Below, piece after piece: positions 7,589-16,594 of a stretch of DNA of 64,000 bases. How positions within the stretch are numbered: position 1 is the first letter of the stretch; every line of letters begins with the position of its first letter. The notes under the pieces are model-generated. The model was not told where the DNA came from, ran no database searches, and saw only the letters and a program-made list of their open reading frames with translations. Source of the DNA: Fimenecus sp045595185 (GTDB taxonomy: Bacteria; Bacillota; Clostridia; Oscillospirales; Acutalibacteraceae). A program made the position numbers and the translations under genes. The stretch is taken from assembly GCA_045595185.1 (NCBI GenBank), contig JAZNZX010000044.1, positions 1 through 64,000 of the forward strand, written 5' to 3'.

Positions 7589-8680
7589 TTATTTGATTAT
7601 TGCATCAATATCCATTTCCCAGATGTCCTTGTTAATTTCCTTTGCATCTGAATAGGTTTTTGCACCTGACTCAAATATTACATAAAGTTTTCCGTCGTGA
7701 TAATCAATTCCTTCCATAAGTGTCGGCATTTTAAATCTTAAAATTCTGTTCTTTTTCTTTGCGACATAAAGAGTAACATCTGTGTCAAACACATTGACGG
7801 TTGTTGTATCCCATTCTGTAAACGACTCAAATATATGCATCTTTGAGTTGTTTCGTCTGCCATATGATGTGCTGAAAATTACTTCACCGTCGGCAGTGAT
7901 TGACATTCCCTGAACCTTGTCGGGAATTGAAAGTATTATATCTGGCGCAAGTTTTTCCTTTGCTGAATAATCAACATTTAAAGGCAAATCATAACCACAG
8001 CTCCAAGCGTGATTAGAGCCGTAATGATGCTCTTTGTTCACCTTGTTACTGTCCTTGTCATTGTTGTAAAATTCAGAAACCCAAAGTTTTTCACCGTCAC
8101 AGTAAAGAACAGAGCCTTTTACGGGAACTGAAAAATATCCGTCATAATTTACCGAAGAACCACTTTCGCTTTGGAACATATCAACAGTAAAATGATAAAT
8201 TTTACCGTTGGTTGTTGAACTTCCGCCTGATGAAACCCAGATATCATTACCGTTTGACGCAATTCCGCCTGCGTGACCTGTAAATGAGTCAATAATGAAC
8301 ATTTTACTTTCATTTGTCTGTGGATTTACGAAATAAATTCTTGAAAATTGCTTGTTTCCGTTAGCGTCATTAGGCATATATCCGCTTATTGCAAACATTC
8401 CCATATTCTCCACAAAGCATATTCCCTGTGGAATAAAGCCATCATCTAATCCCGGCACTTCACAAGGAATTTCAGTATAACTTTCATAGTCAACTCGCTT
8501 GTCACCACCAAGAAAACCGAAAATACTGTTTACAGTATTCTTAACAGCGTAAAAAATGTTGATAAAACTGTCAGTAATTGACTGCGTTGTAATCATATTT
8601 TCATTCAAAGCAGAAGATGACAAGGGAAGAATACTCAAAATCATTACAACTGAAAGTATAACACTTAAAATCTTTTTCAT
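7589..8680 (-). CDS. Secreted protein of unknown function, beta-propeller-like
   Basis: A 363-residue protein with a clear Sec signal peptide (MKKILSVILSVVMILSILPL, then SSSA). Mature-chain segments such as GFIPQGICFVENMGMFAISG, HAGGIASNGNDIWVSSGG and VQGMSITADGEVIFSTSYG recur as beta-rich motifs of the kind found in SMP-30/gluconolactonase-type propellers, but no catalytic signature is recognised. An upstream in-frame ATG at 8722 would put the signal peptide internally, so the ATG at 8680 (AAAGGA upstream) is chosen. It is transcribed divergently from the GH13 gene; promoter TTGAAA-17-TATTAT lies at 8721-8749. Confidence 0.6.
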   Translation of the reverse strand: MKKILSVILSVVMILSILPLSSSALNENMITTQSITDSFINIFYAVKNTVNSIFGFLGGDKRVDYESYTEIPCEVPGLDDGFIPQGICFVENMGMFAISGYMPNDANGNKQFSRIYFVNPQTNESKMFIIDSFTGHAGGIASNGNDIWVSSGGSSTTNGKIYHFTVDMFQSESGSSVNYDGYFSVPVKGSVLYCDGEKLWVSEFYNNDKDSNKVNKEHHYGSNHAWSCGYDLPLNVDYSAKEKLAPDIILSIPDKVQGMSITADGEVIFSTSYGRRNNSKMHIFESFTEWDTTTVNVFDTDVTLYVAKKKNRILRFKMPTLMEGIDYHDGKLYVIFESGAKTYSDAKEINKDIWEMDIDAIIK

Positions 8681-8720
8681 ATAATCAATCCTTTTTAATA
8701 TTATTGCTTTTACATTCTGC

Positions 8721-8790
8721 ATAATAACATAAAAATTGTGTTATTTCAATATTTTACAATATTGAATTTTTTTGTAAATTATATTATAAT
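8721..8790. promoter_or_regulatory. Divergent sigma-A promoters
   Basis: Minus strand: -35 TTGAAA (8744-8749), 17-bp spacer, -10 TATTAT (8721-8726) for the secreted protein. Plus strand: -35 TTGAAT (8762-8767), 17-bp spacer, -10 TATAAT (8785-8790) for the GH13 gene. Confidence 0.75.
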
Positions 8791-8829
8791 TATTAAGTTA
8801 TATATTTTGTTGGTGAAAGGGCGTTTTTT

Positions 8830-10716
8830 ATGAAAATTACTCCTGCAAGTACATTAAAGGATGTTATGAATACTCCTGTCGGTAACGACCTTGTGGAAAT
8901 GGTGGCTTATCATACAGGTATTCCCGGTGCAGTAATCCACAATCCGTTGGTTGGTAAAATGAAGTTGAAGACTATCCCTAAGCTTTTAGGTGATAAGCTT
9001 CCTATGGAAACTATTGAGCATATGTGCAATCTCTTGAATTTAACACCTGAAAAGGTTATTACAAAGGATGAGGTTGACCCGAAATGGTGGAAGGAGTCTG
9101 TTATTTATCAGATTTATCCTCGTTCATTTATGGACTCAAATGGTGACGGTATCGGTGACTTACAGGGTATTATCTCAAAGCTTGACTACCTTAAGGATTT
9201 AGGTGTTGATGTATTGTGGTTAAGTCCTATTTACGATTCACCTAATGATGATATGGGCTATGATATCCGTGATTATCGCAAGATTATGACTGAATTCGGT
9301 ACAATGGACGATTTCGATTTGATGCTCGATGAAATCCATAAACGCGGTATGAAGCTTGTTATGGACCTTGTTGTTAATCATACTTCTGATGAGCACGAAT
9401 GGTTCCAAAAAGCACTTGCAGGTGACCCTAAATACAAGGATTACTATATTTTCCGTAAAGGTAAGGGCGACGGTATTCCACCAAACAACTGGACATCAGT
9501 TTTCTCAGGCTCAGCTTGGAATTACTATCCTGAGCTTGATGAATGGGCAATGCATATTTTCTCATCAAAGCAGATGGATTTGAACTGGGAAAACCCTGAT
9601 ATGAGAAAAGAAATCGCAGAAATGGTTTGTTGGTGGCTTGAAAAAGGTGTTGACGGCTTCAGAATGGACGTTATCAACCTTATTTCAAAGGTTGAGGGAC
9701 TTCCTGACGGTAATCCGCTTGTCGGTGAATTTATCGGCTACGGTGGTGAACACTATTTCTGGGGACCAAGACTCCACGAATATCTTCACGAACTCAACGA
9801 AAACTCATTCAAGAAATTCCCTGAATCATTCTGTGTTGGTGAAACAGGCGGTATCGGTGTTGAAATGGCAAAATATCTTGTTGATGATTCAAGAGAAGAA
9901 ATCAGAGAAACATTCCTTTTCGACCAGCTTGAAACTCCGGGTAAACAGCGTTGGAGCGACTACAAATATGACCTTAAGTACTTAAAGGAAATGTTTACAA
10001 AGTATCAGCTTTCACTCTATGGCTCATCATGGCCGACACTTGTTATCGAAAATCACGATAACCCAAGAATGGTATCAAAGGTTAATCCTGACCCTAAATT
10101 CAGAAAACCTCTTTCAAAGCTTATCGGTGCAATGCTTTTGACAGGTCGTGCAACACCGTATATCTTCCAGGGTGAAGAGCTTGGTATGATGAACTGTGCA
10201 TTCAACGATATGAGCGAGCTTCGTGATGTTGAGTCAATCAACAGATATGCTGAGCTTATCGAAAAAGGTAAAACACCTGAAGAAGCATGGAAAGAAATTA
10301 TGGCTGGTAGCCGTGACCACTCAAGAACTCCTGTTTGTTGGGATGACAGCGAAAATGCAGGCTTTACAACAGGTACACCTTGGATTCGCGTAAACGGTGA
10401 CTATAAGGAATGCAACGTTAAGGCACAGCTTGAAGACAAAACAAGTCCATATAACTATTACAAAGCACTTATGAAGCTTCGTAAGGACAACAAGGCTACT
10501 CTTGTTTACGGTGACTTCAAGCCACTTAAAACAAATGACAAGACATTCTGCCTTTACAGAGAAAGTGCAGGAGGTAAGTTCTATATTGAAATGAATCTTA
10601 CTGAAAATGTAATCGTTCGCCCAAGAGCATATGAAGGCGAATGTGTACTTTCAAACTATCCGGCACAGGCTGACAAACTTCGTCCATATGAGGTAAATAT
10701 TTATAAAGTAAACTAA
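8830..10716 (+). CDS. Alpha-glucosidase / oligo-1,6-glucosidase, glycoside hydrolase family 13
   Basis: A 628-residue GH13 enzyme, probably the GH13_31 type that cleaves alpha-glucosidic bonds in short oligosaccharides. Conserved regions are visible: region I DLVVNHTSDEH (~178), region II GFRMDV with nucleophile Asp280, region III GETGG with Glu338, and region IV ENHDNPR with Asp410. The catalytic barrel begins at about residue 90 (WWKESVIYQIYPRSF). The preceding ~85 residues (MKITPASTLKDVMNTPVGND onward) are an extension not usual in oligo-1,6-glucosidases. No signal peptide; likely intracellular. GGTGAAAGGG precedes the ATG. A terminator follows. Confidence 0.93.
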   Translation: MKITPASTLKDVMNTPVGNDLVEMVAYHTGIPGAVIHNPLVGKMKLKTIPKLLGDKLPMETIEHMCNLLNLTPEKVITKDEVDPKWWKESVIYQIYPRSFMDSNGDGIGDLQGIISKLDYLKDLGVDVLWLSPIYDSPNDDMGYDIRDYRKIMTEFGTMDDFDLMLDEIHKRGMKLVMDLVVNHTSDEHEWFQKALAGDPKYKDYYIFRKGKGDGIPPNNWTSVFSGSAWNYYPELDEWAMHIFSSKQMDLNWENPDMRKEIAEMVCWWLEKGVDGFRMDVINLISKVEGLPDGNPLVGEFIGYGGEHYFWGPRLHEYLHELNENSFKKFPESFCVGETGGIGVEMAKYLVDDSREEIRETFLFDQLETPGKQRWSDYKYDLKYLKEMFTKYQLSLYGSSWPTLVIENHDNPRMVSKVNPDPKFRKPLSKLIGAMLLTGRATPYIFQGEELGMMNCAFNDMSELRDVESINRYAELIEKGKTPEEAWKEIMAGSRDHSRTPVCWDDSENAGFTTGTPWIRVNGDYKECNVKAQLEDKTSPYNYYKALMKLRKDNKATLVYGDFKPLKTNDKTFCLYRESAGGKFYIEMNLTENVIVRPRAYEGECVLSNYPAQADKLRPYEVNIYKVN

Positions 10717-10728
10717 ATAAACAATGAT

Positions 10729-10756
10729 AGAGCGAGGTATTGACCTCGCTCTTACT
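10729..10756 (+). terminator. Terminator after GH13
   Basis: A perfect 10-bp stem AGAGCGAGGT / ACCTCGCTCT with ATTG loop. The following tract is only moderately T-rich. The stem also resembles a local repeat family (GCGGGGTCTTGACCCCGC at 10863, GGCGGGGTATTGACCCCGCC at 49645). Confidence 0.7.
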
Positions 10757-10769
10757 ATTTTAATATTCA

Positions 10770-11030
10770 AATTATAATTTGGTGTCATTCTGAGTGTAGC
10801 GAAGAATCTCATATTCTCAACAACGAGACCCTTCACTGCGTTCAGGGTGACCGATACTTTTCGGCGGGGTCTTGACCCCGCTATTGTTGGTTAATATAAA
10901 AACTGATTTTGTGTCATTCTGAGCATAGCGAAGAATCTCTCCAACGGTAATATATTAACCAACAGAGATTCTTCGTCACTTTATTCCTCAGAATGACACT
11001 AACCTTAAACATCCCGATAAACTCCAATTT
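10770..11030. repeat. MITE-like element, copy c (composite, two type-A cores)
   Basis: The left end begins AATTATAATTTGG and lacks the CGGGATGA part; the right end is CATCCCGATAAACTCCAATTT. Between them are a partial type-A core (GTCATTCTGAGTGTAGCGAA), a GGCGGGGTCTTGACCCCGC hairpin, and a complete type-A core with GTCATTCTGAGCATAGCGAA ... CTCAGAATGAC. It looks like one element inserted in or fused with another. It sits directly upstream of the ctsR promoter. Confidence 0.8.
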
Positions 11031-11046
11031 ATGAAAAAAATATTTT

Positions 11047-11128
11047 TTTGACCTTTTTTGACCTTTTCTATTGACAAGTGGAAAAATGGTGCTATAATAG
11101 AAAATGTAAAAGGTCAAAGAAAGTCAAA
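11047..11128 (+). promoter_or_regulatory. ctsR operon promoter with two CtsR boxes
   Basis: Sigma-A promoter TTGACA (11071-11076), 16-bp spacer, TATAAT (11093-11098). A CtsR heptad repeat in reverse orientation, TTTGACC-TTT-TTTGACC, occupies 11047-11063. A second, GGTCAAA-GAA-AGTCAAA, occupies 11112-11128, with a further GTCAAAG after it. The boxes bracket the promoter, the arrangement expected for repression by CtsR with heat-induced release. Confidence 0.92.
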
Positions 11129-11191
11129 GTCAAAGATGATGTAAGACCAACTAAAAAATATAATTTATCCCAACACACAGGAGTTGAGAAT

Positions 11192-11638
11192 ATGAACATC
11201 AGCAACATTATCGCAGGTATGATACAGGATATGCTGGAAAGTGACGGTTACACGGAAATTCAACGAAATGAACTGGCACAAAAAATCGGTTGTGTACCGA
11301 GCCAGATTAACTATGTAATATCCTCGCGGTTTACACCTGAACACGGTTACATTGTGGAAAGTCGTCGTGGTGGTGGTGGATACATCAAGATTACGAGGGC
11401 AAGTTACGACAGAAATTCACTTAAAATGCATTTAATCAATTCAATCGGTCAATCATTAAATGAAAACACCTGTCGTGCACATCTTAAAAATCTTTACGAC
11501 AGGGATATTATAGATGAAAAAACGGTGAAAATATTCTTGTCGTCACTTACGGGAAATGCCTATCGTGACATTCCGAGAGACTATGGTGATATAATTCGTG
11601 CATCGATTTTCAAACAAATGATTTTAAATATTATGTAA
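11192..11638 (+). CDS. ctsR: Transcriptional regulator CtsR
   Basis: A 148-residue class III heat-shock repressor. It shows the winged-helix core with the characteristic glycine-rich wing (ESRRGGGGYIKI, ~residues 63-74) that inserts in the DNA minor groove, the N-terminal MNISNIIAGMIQDML and a C-terminal dimerisation part ending in RASIFKQMILN. The frame is open upstream to 11078, but AGGAG is placed just before the ATG at 11192 and the protein start matches the family. First gene of ctsR-mcsA-mcsB, with its own operators upstream. Confidence 0.96.
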   Translation: MNISNIIAGMIQDMLESDGYTEIQRNELAQKIGCVPSQINYVISSRFTPEHGYIVESRRGGGGYIKITRASYDRNSLKMHLINSIGQSLNENTCRAHLKNLYDRDIIDEKTVKIFLSSLTGNAYRDIPRDYGDIIRASIFKQMILNIM

Positions 11639-11651
11639 GGAGTGAATAGTT

Positions 11652-12152
11652 ATGCTTTGTCAGAATTGTGGAAAATATGAGGCGACAACTCATGTTAAGA
11701 AAATTATAAACGGTGAAAGTGCAGAGGCTCATCTTTGCTCGGATTGTGCAAAGGCTTTAGGCTACAATGATGTTTTCGGTGGTTTCGGGAACACATTTAC
11801 AGATTTGCTTGGTTCGTTTTTCGGTGAACCACAGACAGCGACTTTAAGCTCACGAATCATAAGATGTGAAAAATGTGGAAACACATTTCAGGATATTGTG
11901 AATAACGGAAAAATCGGTTGTGCTGATTGTTATTCGACATTCTTTGACAAGCTTTTGCCGTCATTACAGAGAATTCACGGTAAGACTCGTCATGAGGGCA
12001 AAAATCCTAAGATTTTAAAGGCTGAAGTGAATTCAACCGAAAATGAAATCGAAAAGCTTGAAAATGAGCTTAAAACTGCAATAAGTGAGCAGAATTTTGA
12101 AAAAGCAGCAGAATTGCGTGACAGAATCAACATCATAAAGGAGGGGAAATAA
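11652..12152 (+). CDS. mcsA: McsA, activator of the McsB arginine kinase
   Basis: A 166-residue zinc protein. Two cysteine pairs are seen near the N-terminus (MLCQNCGKYE and LCSDCAKAL) and two more at ~76-98 (CEKCGNTF and CADCYSTF). A C-terminal UVR motif (EIEKLENELKTAISEQNFEK then AAELRDRI) mediates protein contact. In Bacillus McsA activates McsB. AAGGAGTG lies before the ATG and the stop is one base before mcsB. Confidence 0.95.
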   Translation: MLCQNCGKYEATTHVKKIINGESAEAHLCSDCAKALGYNDVFGGFGNTFTDLLGSFFGEPQTATLSSRIIRCEKCGNTFQDIVNNGKIGCADCYSTFFDKLLPSLQRIHGKTRHEGKNPKILKAEVNSTENEIEKLENELKTAISEQNFEKAAELRDRINIIKEGK

Positions 12153-12153
12153 T

Positions 12154-13167
12154 ATGGGTAACAAATGGTATTTAGGTACAGGCGAACAGAGTGACATTGT
12201 TGTTAGCACGCGAATCCGACTTGCGAGAAACATAAGCGAATATCCTTTTCCAAACAAGTTGAATACTAAAAGCAGAATTGAACTTAATAATATAATAAAA
12301 GATGCAATGGAAAGGGATAATAAATACGACCTTCGATTTGTGGAGATGAAAACTCTCGCACGATTTGAAGCAGCGTCTATGGCTGAACGACATATTATTA
12401 GCCCTGAATTTGCATCCGATGACAACGGCAGAGCATTTTTAATATCAAAGGACGAGGATATTTGTATAATGCTCAACGAAGAAGACCATATAAGATTACA
12501 GGTAATGAAATCAGGCTTTGCCCTTGACGAGGCATACGCTGTTGCTGACGAAATTGACGACATTATCGGCAATAAACTGAATTACGCCTTTGATGAGCGA
12601 ATAGGCTACCTTACTCAATGTCCTACAAATTTGGGTACGGGTATGCGTGCATCTGTAATGCTTCATCTTCCTGCCCTTACAATGAACGGTCAGATTCATA
12701 AACTTATCAATACTATCTCCAAATTAGGTCTTACTTTCCGTGGTGCTTTTGGTGAAGGCACAAAGGCAATAGGGGATATGTATCAGCTTTCTAACCAGAT
12801 TACATTGGGTATTTCCGAAGAATTTGCAATTAAAAATTTAAAAGCCATCACATTACAGCTCTGTGCAAACGAACGCACAGCAAGAGAAGAATTACTCAAG
12901 TCCATTAACACCGATGATGCAATTTTCCGTGCATACGGTACGCTTAAATGGGCAAGACTTCTGTCAACAAAAGAGCTTATGGAAAATCTTTCTCTTGTAC
13001 GACTTGGCTCTGTTACAGGCAAAATCAATGTGCCTGTTGAAACAGTCAACGAACTGATGATTTCAATGCAACCGGCAAGTATCAATTCCCGTGCAGGACA
13101 AAAACTCCCGGCACAGGAAAGGGACATTGTTCGTGCGACAGAGGTAAGAAATAAATTGAATTCGTAA
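12154..13167 (+). CDS. mcsB: Protein arginine kinase McsB
   Basis: A 337-residue ATP:guanido phosphotransferase-fold kinase that phosphorylates arginine, marking proteins for ClpC-ClpP and inactivating CtsR. Family segments include VVSTRIRLARNISEYPFP (~14-31), LNEEDHIRLQVM (~110), the catalytic-cysteine region YLTQCPTNLGTGMRASVMLH (~150-169) and RAYGTLKWARLLS. The RBS AAGGAGGGG overlaps the end of mcsA, so translation is coupled. A terminator follows; clpC is not directly adjacent. Confidence 0.96.
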   Translation: MGNKWYLGTGEQSDIVVSTRIRLARNISEYPFPNKLNTKSRIELNNIIKDAMERDNKYDLRFVEMKTLARFEAASMAERHIISPEFASDDNGRAFLISKDEDICIMLNEEDHIRLQVMKSGFALDEAYAVADEIDDIIGNKLNYAFDERIGYLTQCPTNLGTGMRASVMLHLPALTMNGQIHKLINTISKLGLTFRGAFGEGTKAIGDMYQLSNQITLGISEEFAIKNLKAITLQLCANERTAREELLKSINTDDAIFRAYGTLKWARLLSTKELMENLSLVRLGSVTGKINVPVETVNELMISMQPASINSRAGQKLPAQERDIVRATEVRNKLNS

Positions 13168-13190
13168 TTCATAATGCGTAATTTGGAATT

Positions 13191-13222
13191 AGTGGTGGTC
13201 TTTTAAGACTACCACTTTTTTG
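13191..13222 (+). terminator. Terminator after mcsB
   Basis: A 12-bp stem AGTGGTGGTCTT / AAGACTACCACT with a TT loop and a TTTTTTG tail. It would limit read-through from the ctsR promoter into clpC. Confidence 0.9.
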
Positions 13223-13226
13223 TTTG

Positions 13227-13392
13227 AATTATAATTTATCGGGATGATTTGATTTTTCCTCCCTCATTGAGGGAGGTGGCATTTTCGTAAGAAAATGACG
13301 GAGGGAGTTACTCCCCCAGTCTCACTTCGTTCGACAGCCCCCTCTAAGATGGGGCGGAATGATGTTCTACTCATCCCTACAAACTCCAATTT
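13227..13392. repeat. MITE-like element, copy d (core type B)
   Basis: The same ends as the other copies (AATTATAATTT-AT-CGGGATGA; TCATCCCTACAAACTCCAAT) flank a wholly different core: CCTCCCTCATTGAGGGAGG, ATTTTCGTAAGAAAAT, GGGAGTTACTCCC and GCCCCCTCTAAGATGGGGC hairpins. This shows that ends and core can be exchanged independently. Confidence 0.85.
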
Positions 13393-13402
13393 ATATAAAT
13401 AG

Positions 13403-13594
13403 CGATATGTTGAATAAATTCAACACGATATTTTTTGCTTTCGCAAAAGCGATATGTTTTCGTTTCACTCAAATGCGATATGATACAAATCCGTGTTCAC
13501 GAAGTGAACATATCGCGTGTGTAACACATATCGCACACAACTGTGTATATCGTAAATCCGTTAAGGATTTATATCGCTGTGGCAAAGCCACATA
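13403..13594. repeat. Multi-hairpin array 2 (CGATAT / ATATCG spacer motif)
   Basis: CGATAT occurs in direct orientation at 13403, 13426, 13450 and 13476, then inverted (ATATCG) at 13510, 13528, 13547 and 13571: four plus four. Each gap holds a different hairpin, for example TGTTGAATAAATTCAACA, CTTTCGCAAAAG, GTTCACGAAGTGAAC (centre), GTGTGTAACAC, AAATCCGTTAAGGATTT and TGTGGCAAAGCCACA. It starts 11 bp after MITE copy d, and right after it an AAACTCTAATTTATAT segment repeats the MITE right-end sequence. No promoter for clpC was recognised in or after the array. Confidence 0.88.
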
Positions 13595-13642
13595 AACTCT
13601 AATTTATATAACACAACATTCAACACGAGAGGAGAAAATACT

Positions 13643-16072
13643 ATGTACAATTTTACAGGTTTTAGTGAAAAGGCAAATATAGCACTTAACAAGGCTATGG
13701 AATGTGCCGAAGATTTAGGTCACACATATATCGGTAGTGAACACATACTGTTAGGACTTTGTGATGCTACCGACTCTGTTGCGGGTAAGTTACTCAATTC
13801 CAAAGGTGTCACATACCGAAAAGTATATGAAACGGTCAGTCGTACCGTTGGTGCAGGTATGCCCACAGAGCTTAACCCTGCCGATTTTACACCACGCAGT
13901 AAGCACATAATCGAAAGTGCCTTGTCCCTTGCAAACTCTTTAAAGCAGTCACTTGCAGGGACTGAACATCTTCTTCTTTCAATCTGTCGCGAGGGTAACG
14001 GTTACGGTTGTCAGCTGTTGAGTATTTCAGGTGTAAGCCCTCAAAGTCTTATCAATGACCTTGCATCAACAATGAGCGGAAAAACACAACAGCAGAAGTC
14101 CTATGGCAACCAAAATAAAAACGGTAATTCCGTTCTTGAAAAGTTTTCTCGCGATTTGACCGCTCTTGCAAGAGAAAACAAAATTGACCCTGTAATCGGT
14201 CGTGAAAATGAAATTCAAAGGGTTATTCAGATACTTTCAAGAAGAAGCAAGAATAATCCCTGCCTGATTGGTGAACCCGGTGTTGGTAAAACTGCTATTG
14301 CCGAAGGTCTTGCCCTTAAAATTGTCAAAGGAACAGTTCCTGAAATCTTAAAGGACAAACGAATTGTGTCCCTTGATTTGACAGGTATGGTGGCAGGCAC
14401 TAAATACCGTGGCGACTTTGAGGAACGAATCAAAGGCGTTATTGATGAGGTAAAAAACTCAAAGGATATTATCCTTTTTATTGACGAGGTTCATACGCTT
14501 ATGGGTACAGGCAGTGCTGAAGGTGCTGTTGATGCTGCAAATATCTTAAAACCGTCACTTGCTCGTGGTGAATTGCAGTTAATAGGTGCTACCACAATCG
14601 ACGAATATCGCAAAAATATCGAAAAGGATTCTGCTCTTGAACGAAGATTTCAGCCTATTACGGTAGGCGAGCCGTCTGTTGAAGATGCCATTGAGATTTT
14701 AAAGGGAATCCGCGACAAATACGAAGCGCATCACAAGGTAAAAATTACCGATGAGGCAGTTAAATCGGCAGTAATTCTCTCTCACAGATATATCGGTGAC
14801 AGATTTTTGCCTGATAAAGCCATTGACCTTGTTGACGAGGCTTGCTCAAAGGTAAGGCTTAAATCAATGACTCCGCCTGACGAAATCAAGGAAATGGAGC
14901 AGAAAATTCAAAAGATTTCTGCCGAAAAGGAAATGGCAGTAAATCAGCAGGATTTTGAGAGAGCAGCCAAGCTTCGCGATGAAGAAAAGGAACTGCAACA
15001 GAAGTATAATTCTGAAAAGGCAAAGTGGCAGTCGTCGGATACAAACCACGATTTGCAGGTTACGGAAAGTGATATTGCTGAAATTGTGTCAGGCTGGACA
15101 GGAGTTCCTGTATCCCAGATGACCGAGGAAGAAAGTCAGCGACTTCTTCATATGGAAGACGAAATTCACCGCAGGATTGTTGGTCAGGAAAAGGCAGTTT
15201 CTGCTGTCAGTCGTGCTATCCGTCGCGGTCGTGCAGGACTTAAGGACCCCAAAAGACCAATCGGCACATTCCTTTTCTGCGGTCCTACCGGTGTCGGTAA
15301 AACCGAGCTTACAAAGGCACTTGCTGAGGCTATGTTCGGTGACGAAAACGCTATGATTAGACTTGATATGAGTGAGTTTATGGAAAAGCATACCGTGTCA
15401 AAGCTTATCGGTTCACCACCGGGATATGTGGGCTTCGACGAAGGTGGTCAGCTTACTGAAAAGGTTCGCAGAAAGCCTTATTCCGTAATTCTTTTTGACG
15501 AAATTGAAAAGGCTCATCCTGATGTTTTCAATGCACTTTTGCAGATTCTTGATGACGGTATTTTAACCGATTCGCAAGGCAGAAAAGTCGATTTTAAAAA
15601 CACAGTAATCATAATGACATCAAATGTCGGTGCAAGGCTTATAAACGAAGAAAAAGCGTCCTTTGGCTTTGTGGCAAATGAAAACAGCCACTCTGACGAA
15701 AAAATCAAAGAGGCTGTTATGAGCGAGTTGAAAAATACTTTCAGACCTGAATTTTTAAACAGAATTGATGATACAATCGTTTTTACAAGACTTGACGAAA
15801 ATCACATCAAAGAGATTGCAAAGCGACTTTTAAATGGCTTGCAAAACCGCTTGAAAGCACTTGAAATTGCTGTTACCTTTGACGATAGTGTTGTTGATTT
15901 CATTACAAAAGCAGGGTATGACAAGGTTTACGGTGCAAGACCATTAAAACGAGCAATCCAGACAAAAATCGAAGATGTCCTGTCGGAAAAAATTCTCGAT
16001 AAAACGCTGGAAAAAGGCAAAGCATACATTTGCTCATTCGAAAACAACGAGTTAAAAATTGAAAATAGTTAA
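13643..16072 (+). CDS. clpC: ATP-dependent Clp protease ATP-binding subunit ClpC
   Basis: An 809-residue HSP100 unfoldase that feeds substrates, including McsB-phosphorylated proteins, to ClpP. Order: double Clp-N repeat (1-145), AAA-1 with Walker A GEPGVGKT (~210-217) and LFIDEVHTL, a UVR-containing middle domain (QQDFERAAKLRDEEKEL, ~435), AAA-2 with GPTGVGKT (~547) and ILFDEIEKAHPDV, and a C-terminal D2-small domain (YGARPLKRAIQ). GAGAGGAG precedes the ATG. It would normally follow mcsB directly; here about 475 bp of terminator, MITE and hairpin array intervene. Confidence 0.96.
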   Translation: MYNFTGFSEKANIALNKAMECAEDLGHTYIGSEHILLGLCDATDSVAGKLLNSKGVTYRKVYETVSRTVGAGMPTELNPADFTPRSKHIIESALSLANSLKQSLAGTEHLLLSICREGNGYGCQLLSISGVSPQSLINDLASTMSGKTQQQKSYGNQNKNGNSVLEKFSRDLTALARENKIDPVIGRENEIQRVIQILSRRSKNNPCLIGEPGVGKTAIAEGLALKIVKGTVPEILKDKRIVSLDLTGMVAGTKYRGDFEERIKGVIDEVKNSKDIILFIDEVHTLMGTGSAEGAVDAANILKPSLARGELQLIGATTIDEYRKNIEKDSALERRFQPITVGEPSVEDAIEILKGIRDKYEAHHKVKITDEAVKSAVILSHRYIGDRFLPDKAIDLVDEACSKVRLKSMTPPDEIKEMEQKIQKISAEKEMAVNQQDFERAAKLRDEEKELQQKYNSEKAKWQSSDTNHDLQVTESDIAEIVSGWTGVPVSQMTEEESQRLLHMEDEIHRRIVGQEKAVSAVSRAIRRGRAGLKDPKRPIGTFLFCGPTGVGKTELTKALAEAMFGDENAMIRLDMSEFMEKHTVSKLIGSPPGYVGFDEGGQLTEKVRRKPYSVILFDEIEKAHPDVFNALLQILDDGILTDSQGRKVDFKNTVIIMTSNVGARLINEEKASFGFVANENSHSDEKIKEAVMSELKNTFRPEFLNRIDDTIVFTRLDENHIKEIAKRLLNGLQNRLKALEIAVTFDDSVVDFITKAGYDKVYGARPLKRAIQTKIEDVLSEKILDKTLEKGKAYICSFENNELKIENS

Positions 16073-16075
16073 ATA

Positions 16076-16231
16076 AATTATAATTTATCGGGGAGAACAA
16101 CCAATTTGGTAGGTCATTCTGAGCGTAGCGAAGAATCTCTCCAATGATAGCAAATCAATTGATAGAGATTCTTCGTCACTTCGTTCCTCAGAATGACATA
16201 TAGCCTTAAACATCCCGACAAACTCCGATTT
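16076..16231. repeat. MITE-like element, copy e (core type A)
   Basis: It starts 3 bp after the clpC stop. Left end AATTATAATTT-AT-CGGGGAGA; right end CATCCCGACAAACTCCGATTT; core GTCATTCTGAGCGTAGCGAA ... CTCAGAATGAC. Confidence 0.85.
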
Positions 16232-16301
16232 GCCGAATTCTTAAATTGATAATGCAACCTTGTAGGTTCGGGGCTTAAGTGCCCGACCGTAAGTTTACAA
16301 A

Positions 16302-16563
16302 TTAATCTTCACTCAATGCCTGAAAAACAAATCGTGTTGCGAACATAACACCCTTAATGAAAGCATGTCTTTCGCTGATTCGACTAATTTCAGACGCAGC
16401 TTTGTCATATTCGTCAAGAAAAGTAATCTGTTCGTCGGTTAACCTTGAACGGAAGTTCTTTTCCTTTTTAGAATAGTCGCGTACAAGAATATCTTCCTTT
16501 TTAGTGTTTTAATTGGTACTTCAATTAAATAATAATTCTATAAATCTTGTAAATCTTGTGCAC
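16302..16563 (-). pseudogene. Decayed DUF6809-like gene
   Basis: On the minus strand the last ~65 codons read DILVRDYSKKEKNFRSRL, then TDEQITFLDEYDKAASEI and a C-terminal FIKGVMFATRFVFQALSED, resembling the C-terminal half of DUF6809 proteins. Upstream the frame is closed by TAA; the preceding part (EVPIKTLKKED) continues in another frame, joined if one A is added to an A-run. A plausible start with RBS (AAGGAG, then GTG at 16563) is in yet another frame. The gene is thus broken by at least one and probably two frameshifts, or the A-runs are sequencing errors. Confidence 0.5.
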
Positions 16564-16594
16564 AATAATTCTCCTTTATGTATTTTTCACCATT

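Noticed and set aside
13359..13595. 78-residue plus-strand open frame within hairpin array 2
   Set aside because: Its composition is dictated by the repeated motif and hairpins; there is no RBS before the start.
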